The translations under genes were made by a program, and so were the position numbers. Below are positions 1 through 5,190 of a stretch of 6,286 bases of DNA, one piece after another (positions within the stretch are counted from its first letter, which is position 1; each line of letters begins with the position of its first letter). The notes under the pieces were generated by a model that saw only the letters and a program-made list of their open reading frames with translations, was not told where the DNA came from and ran no database searches. The stretch is from positions 1 through 6,286 of the forward strand of contig JAVBYA010000394.1 of the NCBI GenBank assembly GCA_030824295.1, read 5' to 3'. This stretch comes from Bacteroidota bacterium (GTDB taxonomy: Bacteria > Bacteroidota > Ignavibacteria > UBA10030 > UBA8401).

Positions 1-5
1 GCGGT

Positions 6-575
6 GTGACGAACCCATCGAACGACGGACGCATCGCCCGATGGGTGAAGGATCACACCGGCGAGCTGCTGTCGTGGGCGTATCACCGTACATCGGACAT
101 GCAGACGGCGAAGGACCTGGTGCAGGAGACGTTCCTTGCTGCTCTGGAGCGTTTGGGCTCGTTCCGCAACGACAGTCATCCCAAGACATGGCTCTTCAGC
201 ATCCTCAACAACAAGATCGCGGACCATCACCGCCGCGGCGTACGGCACCGCACTGTTCCGCTGGAGAGTGATGACCATTCGGAATTCTTCGATGAGCATG
301 GACACTGGAAGCGCGAGGCAGCGCCCTCTGCCTGGGATGACACCGCGGAACATCTGCTCGATGACGAGGCCTTCCGCGCGGCATTCATCGACTGTCTTGA
401 AAAACTTCCCGGACCGTGGCATGCCTGCCTGACCCTTCGGTTCATCAAGGATATCTCACCCGAAACCATCTGTCAGGAACTGGGGATCTCCGCGACCAAT
501 TACTGGCAGATCGTCCATCGTGCAAAACTGAACATGCGGAAGTGTCTCGAGAAAGAATGGTTCCAACGCCAATGA
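6..575 (+). CDS. ECF-type RNA polymerase sigma-70 family sigma factor
   Basis: This 189-residue protein is a two-domain alternative sigma factor that would direct core RNA polymerase to a small set of promoters. Region 2 spans about residues 12-77 and includes DLVQETFLAAL (37-47) and KTWLFSILNNKIADHHRR, the core-binding and -10 recognition part. A linker of about 50 residues rich in Asp, Glu and His (about 80-128) follows. Region 4 (about 129-186) holds the helix-turn-helix around SPETICQELGISATNYW and ends in RKCLEKEWF. The 'CLEKLPGP...ICQELGIS.TN.W...HRA...CLE..WF' pattern matches ECF factors I recall being paired with very short zinc-finger anti-sigmas, as here: the next gene overlaps its stop by 4 bases (ATGA). 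The GTG start at 6 lies at the window edge, with no visible ribosome site, so the true start could be further upstream. Family assignment is firm; control of the downstream peptide operon is inferred from position only. Confidence 0.93.
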   Translation: MTNPSNDGRIARWVKDHTGELLSWAYHRTSDMQTAKDLVQETFLAALERLGSFRNDSHPKTWLFSILNNKIADHHRRGVRHRTVPLESDDHSEFFDEHGHWKREAAPSAWDDTAEHLLDDEAFRAAFIDCLEKLPGPWHACLTLRFIKDISPETICQELGISATNYWQIVHRAKLNMRKCLEKEWFQRQ

Positions 576-838
576 AATTCATCCCCTCTATACTGGATAT
601 CTCCTGCCGCAAGGCCACCGAACTGGCAGAATTGCGGCTCCGCGCACCGCTGTCGCTTCCCGATGCGATGCGCTTCCGTTTCCACACATCGCTCTGCGCC
701 GCATGCCGGCAGTACGCAGAACAGTCGCTCATCATCGAGCGGACGCTGCAGCGCCATGCTGCATCCATTCCGGACGCTTTGGCCGATGGCACCAAAGCAG
801 AGAACCTCAAAGAGACGATCCTCAAAAAACTTCCCTGA
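572..838 (+). CDS. short zinc-finger anti-sigma factor (ZAS-type)
   Basis: This 88-residue protein probably binds and silences the sigma factor encoded just upstream. It carries H38-x3-C42-x2-C45 (HTSLCAAC), the core motif of zinc-binding anti-sigma domains, and an additional N-terminal Cys12 that may be the fourth zinc ligand. The flanking text 'CRKATELAEL...LSLPDAMRFRFH' resembles compact soluble anti-sigmas lacking a transmembrane segment; none is visible here, so a cytoplasmic sensor is likelier than a membrane-spanning one. The ATG at 572 is chosen because it overlaps the sigma stop as ATGA, typical of translational coupling, and gives a compact domain. A longer reading from 416 would run deep into the sigma gene and is unlikely. 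What signal releases the sigma factor (metal, oxidation or other) cannot be read from the sequence; a Cys/His zinc site is compatible with metal or thiol stress. Confidence 0.85.
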   Translation: MKFIPSILDISCRKATELAELRLRAPLSLPDAMRFRFHTSLCAACRQYAEQSLIIERTLQRHAASIPDALADGTKAENLKETILKKLP

Positions 839-901
839 CCGCTGTCAGGAATCGAACCCTTCGGCGACCTATCGGTATACAGTCCACATCACTTACCAAA
901 C

Positions 902-907
902 GAAGGG
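902..907 (+). promoter_or_regulatory. ribosome binding site of the haem lipoprotein gene
   Basis: GAAGGG lies 6 bases before the ATG at 914 and supports that start. The 75-base gap before the gene (839-913) holds no terminator that I can see, so read-through from the sigma/anti-sigma pair is possible. Confidence 0.6.
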
Positions 908-913
908 AACACC

Positions 914-1423
914 ATGAAGCACACACTCTTCCTCGCACTGCTGGCATTCGTCCTGACGGGCTGCACAGATGAAGAAACGACCGCCCCGACAACCGCTGTC
1001 ACCGTCACCGATGCACAGCTTTACCAGCTCACCATGTCCACACATAAAGCGGCGTTCTACAAGAATTCCACCGATACCATCCCCGGCAACAGCGGTGCCG
1101 CCCATGCAGGCAAGGTCCTGGTGTGGTACAATGCCAAAGCGAAAGAACAGCTGGATGCGAACGGTAAAGTGAAGAGCTCCGCTGCGTTCGCCGATTCTTC
1201 CCTCATCGTGAAAGAGATCTTCAACACCTCGGGAACGAAGCTCTACTACGCCATTATGTTCAAACTCTCTTCTGCCTCCAACAAAGGAGCGGGGGACTGG
1301 GTCTGGTCCGAACTCAATGCGGACGGATCGGCGTTCATCTCCGCGGCAGACAAAGGGACCATCTGCGGTCCGTGCCACTCCACCGGTATTGCCTACACCA
1401 GAATGAACGATGCACATCCGTAA
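914..1423 (+). CDS. c-type haem lipoprotein, cytochrome P460-like
   Basis: This 169-residue protein has a short lipoprotein signal (MKHTLFLALLAFVLTGC) with lipobox LTGC at residues 14-17, so Cys17 should be lipidated and the protein anchored in a membrane facing the periplasm or outside. A Thr-rich linker follows. The rest resembles the cytochrome P460 fold: 'VLVWYNAKAKEQL' (about 68-80), 'SSLIVKEIF' (95-103), 'YYAIMFK', 'GDWVWSELNADG' and a C-terminal CGPCH haem motif (151-155). P460-family proteins bind one covalent haem c and oxidise or bind small nitrogen compounds, with a lysine cross-linked to the haem in some members; Lys100 in IVKE is a possible equivalent but this is not established. 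It may instead be a plain electron-transfer or sensing haem protein. It sits between the anti-sigma gene and the peptide operon, suggesting shared regulation. Haem motif and lipobox are seen directly; the P460 relation is from memory of the family. Confidence 0.8.
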   Translation: MKHTLFLALLAFVLTGCTDEETTAPTTAVTVTDAQLYQLTMSTHKAAFYKNSTDTIPGNSGAAHAGKVLVWYNAKAKEQLDANGKVKSSAAFADSSLIVKEIFNTSGTKLYYAIMFKLSSASNKGAGDWVWSELNADGSAFISAADKGTICGPCHSTGIAYTRMNDAHP

Positions 1424-1425
1424 TT

Positions 1426-1482
1426 AAACGGAGGTCTGCCGAGGCATTACTGTCCTCGAAAACAAGATAGGTTTGTCCGTTT
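1426..1482 (+). promoter_or_regulatory. possible structured element between haem lipoprotein and peptide genes
   Basis: AAACGGA at 1426-1432 can pair with TCCGTTT at 1476-1482, enclosing an inner hairpin CGAGG/CCTCG (1440-1444 with 1454-1458, loop of 9). The outer 3' arm runs into a T-rich stretch (TCCGTTTTTATTC), so this could act as a weak intrinsic terminator for the lipoprotein gene or as a structured leader of the peptide gene. The gap is 106 bases, the longest between genes in the window, and is where a promoter for the peptide operon would be expected, though no clear -35/-10 pair is recognisable. Stems are short, so this is tentative. Confidence 0.3.
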
Positions 1483-1518
1483 TTATTCACTTCAATTCAT
1501 CATTTTTTCACTCATACC

Positions 1519-1525
1519 AAGGAGT
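1519..1525 (+). promoter_or_regulatory. strong ribosome binding site of the precursor peptide gene
   Basis: AAGGAGT lies just upstream of the ATG at 1530 (about 5 bases spacing) and fixes that start. It is the best Shine-Dalgarno match in the peptide operon, whereas the oxidase gene has a closer-spaced AGAGGA and the later genes rely on overlaps. This fits a precursor peptide being made in excess over its modifying enzymes. Confidence 0.75.
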
Positions 1526-1529
1526 CACC

Positions 1530-1874
1530 ATGAAACCGAACAAATTCTCCCAGTTGTTGATGACCGCTGCTGTTGCAGGTTTGCTGAGCGGATCCGTGAA
1601 CGCCGCACAGGATAAAACGGCGGAAAGCAAAGATGCCAAAAAGGAGACAAAGAAAGAGGCAAAGAAGGACAGCTGCAGCGGTAAGGACGGATGCAAAGGA
1701 AAAGAATCGAAGAAGGGGAAGGACAGCTGTAAGGGGAAAGACGGATGCAAGGGCGCAGAGAAGTCCAAAGGCAAGGACAGCTGCACCGGCAAGGACGGAT
1801 GCAGCGGACACGACGAGAAGAAGGAAGAAGTGAAGAAAGAAGAAGTGAAGACGGACGAGAAGAAGCCGAACTGA
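1530..1874 (+). CDS. bufferin/HvfA-type secreted precursor peptide with six-cysteine hexad repeat
   Basis: This 114-residue, Lys-rich, low-complexity protein is the likely substrate of the DUF692 oxidase encoded next. A Sec-type signal peptide (hydrophobic MTAAVAGLLSG, probable cleavage after VNA at residue 25) sends it to the periplasm. Residues 26-45 form a charged, Cys-free stretch. Residues 46-99 are three units of exactly 18 residues, each KDSCxGKDGCxG plus a 6-residue Cys-free linker, placing cysteines at 49, 55, 67, 73, 85 and 91. The tail (100-114) is Lys/Glu-rich. In studied MNIO systems the signal peptide is retained as a leader for recognition and cysteines of the core become copper-binding heterocycles or related groups. 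The core here is KD[SG]CxG rather than the EGKCG of HvfA-type peptides, but resembles CKG-rich small proteins I recall beside DUF692 genes. The start at 1530 is supported by a strong Shine-Dalgarno; an upstream in-frame TTG would spoil the signal peptide. Copper binding is inferred. Confidence 0.85.
   Translation: MKPNKFSQLLMTAAVAGLLSGSVNAAQDKTAESKDAKKETKKEAKKDSCSGKDGCKGKESKKGKDSCKGKDGCKGAEKSKGKDSCTGKDGCSGHDEKKEEVKKEEVKTDEKKPN
1665..1826 (+). repeat. three 54-bp tandem repeats encoding 18-residue Cys units
   Basis: Units lie at 1665-1718, 1719-1772 and 1773-1826, in frame with the precursor gene and with an exact 54-base period. The first 36 bases of each (coding KDSCxGKDGCxG) are strongly conserved, while the last 18 bases (coding KESKKG, AEKSKG and HDEKKE) have drifted. 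A deeper 18-base period is visible: each unit is three hexads and the third has lost its Cys. Confidence 0.9.
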
Positions 1875-1890
1875 TCGTGACCGGAACATT

Positions 1891-1920
1891 GTGCCGGCAC
1901 AGCTTGCGCGGTGCCGGCAC
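1891..1920 (+). promoter_or_regulatory. duplicated perfect palindrome; intercistronic hairpin or operator
   Basis: GTGCCGGCAC occurs at 1891-1900 and again at 1911-1920, separated by AGCTTGCGCG. Each copy is its own reverse complement, so the two are both direct and inverted repeats. As RNA they could form a 10-bp GC-rich stem with a 10-base loop. As DNA the centres are 20 bp apart, about two helical turns, which would suit a dimeric protein on one face. No T-run follows, so a complete intrinsic terminator is unlikely. Placed between the precursor (stop 1874) and oxidase (start 1950) genes, a stem protecting the upstream mRNA or limiting read-through, giving more precursor than enzyme, is the simplest reading. 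Confidence 0.65.
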
Positions 1921-1949
1921 GCTCATCAACACCGAACAGCAGAGGAATT

Positions 1950-2885
1950 ATGACGCCGAACAAATGGAACATCCCGGATCTCGGATTCGGTGTAGGGCTC
2001 CGCAGCGTGCACTACGACCACATCCTGGAACACCGTCCGCCGGTGGATTGGTTCGAAGTGATCTCCGAGACCTATCTGGAATCGGGCGGGCGGGTCCGGT
2101 ATGTACTGGACCGTGTGGCGGAGCAGTACCCCATCGTGCTCCACGGCGTCTCCCTCTCCGTCGGCAGCAGCGATCCGGTGAATTTCGGATATCTGAAACT
2201 GCTCAAGGCGCTGGCGGATAGGGTGCGGTCGCCGTACATCTCGGACCATCTCTGCTGGACCGGCGTGAATGCCCACAATGTGCACGATCTTCTCCCGATA
2301 CCGTACACCGAAGAATCGCTGCGGCACATCACGCAAAAGGTGAAGCAGGTCATGGAGTTCATGGAGCGCCCGCTGGTGCTCGAGAATGTTTCGACGTATG
2401 CTCAGTTCAGTTCTTCCTCGATGTCCGAGTGGGAATTCCACGCGCGGCTGATGGAGGATTCGCAGTGCGGCATGCTGATGGATGTGAACAACATCTATGT
2501 GAGCGCATACAATCACGGGTTCGATCCCAAAGAGTTCATCGACCGCATTGATCCGGCGCTGGTCTGTCAGTACCACCTTGCCGGACACACCAACAAGGGA
2601 ACACACCTGCTGGACACGCACAACGACCATGTGATCGACGAGGTGTGGGAATTGTACCAGTACGCGTACCAACGGACCGGCGGACGCAACACACTGCTGG
2701 AATGGGATGAGGATATCCCGGACTTCGATGTAGTGCATCAGGAAGCGCTCAAAGCGCGCGAGTACCGCACGGCAGAGCAGGTCGCTCCTTCCGGACCGCG
2801 TGTGCGTCCTTCAACGCCTCCCGTTATGCGTCTGACGCCGCTGGAGAAGAACGAACGGGTGAACTCCATGAGCCATGACCTATGA
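1950..2885 (+). CDS. bufB: DUF692 multinuclear non-haem iron oxidase (MNIO), bufferin maturase BufB-like
   Basis: This 311-residue protein belongs to the DUF692/MNIO family: TIM-barrel enzymes with two or three iron atoms that use oxygen to remodel cysteines (and in some members other residues) of a partner peptide. Family motifs occur in order: GFGVGLRSVHY (12-22), WFEVISE (34-40), LHGVSLSVG (64-72), SDHLCW (98-103), LLPIPYT (114-120), LENVSTY (144-150), MLMDVNNIYVSA (175-186), YHLAGH (208-213), DTH (222-224), EVWELY and LLEWDEDIP (249-257). Likely iron ligands are among H65, H100, E145, N146, D178, H209, H213, D222, H224 and E251; none of the expected motif residues looks missing. About 45 residues after the barrel form a hydrophilic tail. 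ATG 1950 with AGAGGA just upstream is preferred over the GTG at 1911, which lies in the palindrome. It ends in a 4-base overlap with the next gene. Family is firm; substrate (the upstream peptide) is inferred from adjacency. Confidence 0.93.
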   Translation: MTPNKWNIPDLGFGVGLRSVHYDHILEHRPPVDWFEVISETYLESGGRVRYVLDRVAEQYPIVLHGVSLSVGSSDPVNFGYLKLLKALADRVRSPYISDHLCWTGVNAHNVHDLLPIPYTEESLRHITQKVKQVMEFMERPLVLENVSTYAQFSSSSMSEWEFHARLMEDSQCGMLMDVNNIYVSAYNHGFDPKEFIDRIDPALVCQYHLAGHTNKGTHLLDTHNDHVIDEVWELYQYAYQRTGGRNTLLEWDEDIPDFDVVHQEALKAREYRTAEQVAPSGPRVRPSTPPVMRLTPLEKNERVNSMSHDL

Positions 2886-3820
2886 AACGATCCCTCTTTC
2901 CGTTGTTCGGCCGAATGTCCATAGCATCGATCCTGTCGATCGCGGTCTTGTGCGCAGTTCTTCCGGTTCGATTGTCAGGTCAGGGTTGCAGTGATGCCGG
3001 GGTGTGCACTGTTCCTTCCATGCGGCATTCCGCCGAACCCATGGATGCTTCGCAGTATCTGCAGATAGGACTTTCCTACGGCAGAGGAGAGCGGGGAATA
3101 CACGCGTGGAACAGCTCGCTGCAGTACGGAACGACCGTGGGAGGGCTCGTCTCGCTCGACGCTAAAGCGGTATTCTCGTCCCATTCGTTCGGCGCCGTCA
3201 CTGTGTCTGGTCTTGCCGATATTTCCTTGTCCGCCTCCGTTCAAGCGGCGGACGAACTGACACTTCTTGCCGGCATCAAACTCCCCGTTGCCGACGGGAA
3301 CCATTCGGAGAATGGTGAGCCGCTTCCGATGGATCTGCAGCCGGGTCTCGGAACGGTGGACATCATAGCGGGGCTTTCATATTCGACCGAACATTTTCTG
3401 GTGAGCGGTGCTCTTCAGCAGCCGGTCCGTCAGAATGCAAATACTTTTATTGCGGAGCGTTCCTCTGCTGCGTCCGGGTTCCGGGACTTTCCGACGACCT
3501 CTGCATTCTCCCGTGCCGGTGATGTGATGCTGCGGTTCTCCATCCCTGTGCGCTTTGATGCGCCATGGATGATCTCACCTTCCATCATTCCGATCTACCA
3601 TCTTGCGAACGATACATATGTGGATTCCGCGGGGATCACACGGTCGATCGCCGGTTCACAGGGATTAACATTGAATGCTGCGTTGTTCATCCGCTATACA
3701 GTATCTCACGGCAATTCCCTTGAATGGAACATCGGATTCCCGCTGATCACCCGGACCGCGCGTCCGGACGGGTTGACGCGCTCATTCGTCATCACAACAG
3801 AATACCGCATGGAACTGTAA
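2882..3820 (+). CDS. predicted outer-membrane beta-barrel protein within the peptide operon
   Basis: I do not recognise a named family for this 312-residue protein. An N-terminal signal sequence (hydrophobic MSIASILSIAVLCAVLPV, probable cleavage near SGQG at 35) is followed by CSDAGVC with Cys36 and Cys42, then a long series of alternating hydrophobic/polar strands such as YLQIGLSYGRG, SLQYGTTVGGLVSLDAKAVF, LTLLAGIKLPV, DIIAGLSYSTEHFLVSGAL, VMLRFSIPVRF, LNAALFIRYTV and SFVITTEYRMEL. These, and the 'LPVADG...LQPGLGTVDI' stretch reminiscent of transporter-type outer-membrane proteins, point to a barrel of perhaps 10-12 strands. The Cys36 context lacks a proper lipobox (Gly at -3), so a lipoprotein is unlikely. 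The gene overlaps the oxidase gene by 4 bases (ATGA) and directly abuts the BufC-like gene, so it is a core operon member. Roles to consider are export of the modified peptide, uptake of the metal-loaded peptide, or metal sensing via the N-terminal Cys pair; none is proven. Confidence 0.75.
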   Translation: MKRSLFPLFGRMSIASILSIAVLCAVLPVRLSGQGCSDAGVCTVPSMRHSAEPMDASQYLQIGLSYGRGERGIHAWNSSLQYGTTVGGLVSLDAKAVFSSHSFGAVTVSGLADISLSASVQAADELTLLAGIKLPVADGNHSENGEPLPMDLQPGLGTVDIIAGLSYSTEHFLVSGALQQPVRQNANTFIAERSSAASGFRDFPTTSAFSRAGDVMLRFSIPVRFDAPWMISPSIIPIYHLANDTYVDSAGITRSIAGSQGLTLNAALFIRYTVSHGNSLEWNIGFPLITRTARPDGLTRSFVITTEYRMEL

Positions 3821-4702
3821 ATGAAGAATGTCCCGTTATCCACGCTGCAGCAATGGATGCAGGCGGTGATCGAGCATCCCGGCTCCACCGGCGATGCACT
3901 CCGCTCTGATGAAGCGTCCGCCCATCTTCCTCCGGATGAGGGACTGAAGGCGATCGTGAATACCGGCGCGCTTACTCCGGCGGAACGCATCGGCATCTAC
4001 CGGAAAATGTTCTTCCTCCGCATGACCGAGTCCATGGCCATCGATTATCCCGGCGTGAAAGCGTTCCTGGGGGAGGAGCGGTTCGACCGGCTGATCGCCG
4101 ACGAGTACGTGAAGCAGTACCCGTCATCGAGTTATACCCTGAACCATCTCGGCAGATACTTCCCGGCTTTCCTTCGAGCATCCGCGCTGCCGGAGAGGGA
4201 GATGCTCGCCGACCTTGCCGAACTGGAACTTGCGGTGACCAACTCGCTGGATACAGCGGAGATGCCGCTGCTCACTGCGGAACGCATCGCCGCGATACAG
4301 CCGGAAGGATGGGGCGATGTGACATTCGTCCCGATACAGGCCGTCTCGCTCCTGACGCTCGGACACTCCGTGAACGAGTATCTGGACGCGGTGATCACCG
4401 ACGATGCGTTGCCGATGATCCAACACCGGTCAACGCACATCCTTATCTACCGGAGAACATTCCGCACGTATTGGGAGGAACTGACTCCGCAGCAGTACCG
4501 TCTGCTCTCGCTGCTCCTCTCCGGCATGCGGTTCGGCGATGCGCTGGCGGCATTGGCAGACGCATTTCCTATCGATGCATCGATGCAAAACGATATCTTC
4601 CACTGGTTCGGTGATTGGGTCGGAAAAGGACTCTTCTCCGGCATTCATGAACACTCTTCCGCGAACAACCATGATGATGAACACACTGCTTCAACGCATT
4701 GA
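3821..4702 (+). CDS. bufC: DUF2063 family peptide-modification partner (BufC/HvfC-like)
   Basis: This 293-residue protein is the usual partner of DUF692 enzymes; in studied systems it binds the precursor's leader and delivers it to the oxidase. Despite the old 'putative DNA-binding' label of the N-terminal domain, that role is now preferred. Seen here: LSTLQQWMQAVIEHP (6-20), AERIGIYRKMFFLRMTESMAIDYPGVKAFLGEERFDRL (about 54-91), 'YVKQYPSSSYTLNHLGRYFPAFLR' (96-119), all hallmark DUF2063 stretches, then a second alpha/beta domain (about 128-275) ending 'FHWFGDWVGKGLFSG'. The last 18 residues (276-293) carry five His and several acidic residues, a possible metal-binding tail, partly encoded where the gene overlaps the start of the DoxX gene. 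The ATG at 3821 follows directly on the TAA of the barrel gene, so translation is probably coupled; no strong ribosome site is visible. Family call is firm. Confidence 0.9.
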   Translation: MKNVPLSTLQQWMQAVIEHPGSTGDALRSDEASAHLPPDEGLKAIVNTGALTPAERIGIYRKMFFLRMTESMAIDYPGVKAFLGEERFDRLIADEYVKQYPSSSYTLNHLGRYFPAFLRASALPEREMLADLAELELAVTNSLDTAEMPLLTAERIAAIQPEGWGDVTFVPIQAVSLLTLGHSVNEYLDAVITDDALPMIQHRSTHILIYRRTFRTYWEELTPQQYRLLSLLLSGMRFGDALAALADAFPIDASMQNDIFHWFGDWVGKGLFSGIHEHSSANNHDDEHTASTH

Positions 4703-5156
4703 ACCGCTCCGCAGACGAGCGCTCGCCTTCACATCGATCCTTCAGCATCCGCTGCTGCTGCTCATCCGCCTCTATTGGGGATACGATTTCTTCCAGACGG
4801 GTCTCGGCAAATTGAACAATCTGGAGCGGACGACGGAGTTCTTCCAATCCCTCGACATTCCGTTCGCGTATCAGAATGCGATCGCTGCCGGCGCATCGGA
4901 GACGGTGTTCGGTGTGCTGCTGATGGCCGGTCTTGCATCGCGTCTTGCCGCAGTACCGCTCATCGTCATCATGGCCGTTGCCTATGCCACGGATGACCGC
5001 GAGGCATTGATGAACATCATCAGCGATACGGAAGCGTTCGTTGCCGCCACTCCGTTCAATCATCTGCTGGCCTCGCTGGTGATCCTTGTGTTCGGTCCCG
5101 GTGCACTCTCTGTGGACGCCCTCATCGTCCGGTTCCGGACGCCCCGGTCCCGGTGA
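4671..5156 (+). CDS. DoxX-family membrane protein (HvfX/BufD-like)
   Basis: This is a four-helix inner-membrane protein of about 161 residues from the start chosen. Signature text 'LLLLIRLYWGYDFFQTGLGKLNNLERTTEFFQSLDIP' (about residues 28-64) is typical of DoxX proteins; further hydrophobic helices follow (ETVFGVLLMAGLASRL, VPLIVIMAVAYA, LLASLVILVFGPGAL). DoxX members are often found in bufferin/HvfA operons; their role there is unsettled, with quinone-linked electron supply or membrane assistance in maturation suggested. The start is uncertain: in-frame ATG codons lie at 4647, 4671, 4674 and 4677, none with a clear Shine-Dalgarno, and all inside the BufC-like gene, giving overlaps of 26-56 bases and implying coupled translation. 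The 4671 choice gives a short basic N terminus before the first helix. No odd residues or truncation are seen. Confidence 0.87.
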   Translation: MMMNTLLQRIEPLRRRALAFTSILQHPLLLLIRLYWGYDFFQTGLGKLNNLERTTEFFQSLDIPFAYQNAIAAGASETVFGVLLMAGLASRLAAVPLIVIMAVAYATDDREALMNIISDTEAFVAATPFNHLLASLVILVFGPGALSVDALIVRFRTPRSR

Positions 5157-5186
5157 TTGCAATTCCCCTCCGATTGCGGTATTTTA
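5156..5186 (+). promoter_or_regulatory. possible promoter placing a near-leaderless start before the small secreted protein
   Basis: TTGCAA at 5157-5162 and TATTTT at 5180-5185 are spaced by 17 bases, a plausible -35/-10 pair. Transcription would then begin at about 5191, the ATG of the next gene, giving a nearly leaderless mRNA. The absence of a good Shine-Dalgarno before 5191 is consistent with this, but the match is modest and promoter rules in this phylum differ. Confidence 0.25.
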
Positions 5187-5190
5187 TGGT

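Noticed and set aside
851..884. ECF-type promoter before the haem lipoprotein (GAACC at 854-858 and GTATAC at 875-880)
   Set aside because: Spacing is plausible, but no second copy of the motif was found before the peptide gene or elsewhere in the window, so it is not supported enough to annotate.
1665..1826. Regular 54-base repeats as a CRISPR array or DNA-level repeat element
   Set aside because: The period is a multiple of three, stays in frame, and conservation is of codons for Cys, Asp, Lys and Gly. There are no unique spacers of CRISPR type.
1508..1972. Antisense open frames opposite the precursor repeats, with Ser/Phe/Leu-rich or Cys/Arg-rich repeats
   Set aside because: They mirror the Lys/Asp/Cys repeat of the real precursor, which has a strong ribosome site and a signal peptide. 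No ribosome site or family match supports the antisense.
1926..2738. Long antisense open frame opposite the DUF692 gene (270 residues)
   Set aside because: The + strand has every DUF692 motif in order. The antisense frame has no recognisable domain and is a by-product of GC-rich codon use.
2972..2992. Lipoprotein cleavage at the Cys of SGQGC in the barrel protein
   Set aside because: The residue three before Cys36 is Gly, not the Leu/Val/Ile that a lipobox needs. Ordinary signal peptidase cleavage nearby is more likely.
4569..5162. Antisense open frame opposite the DoxX gene (197 residues)
   Set aside because: The DoxX signature and membrane helices are on the + strand. The antisense product is Arg/Glu/His-rich with no domain.
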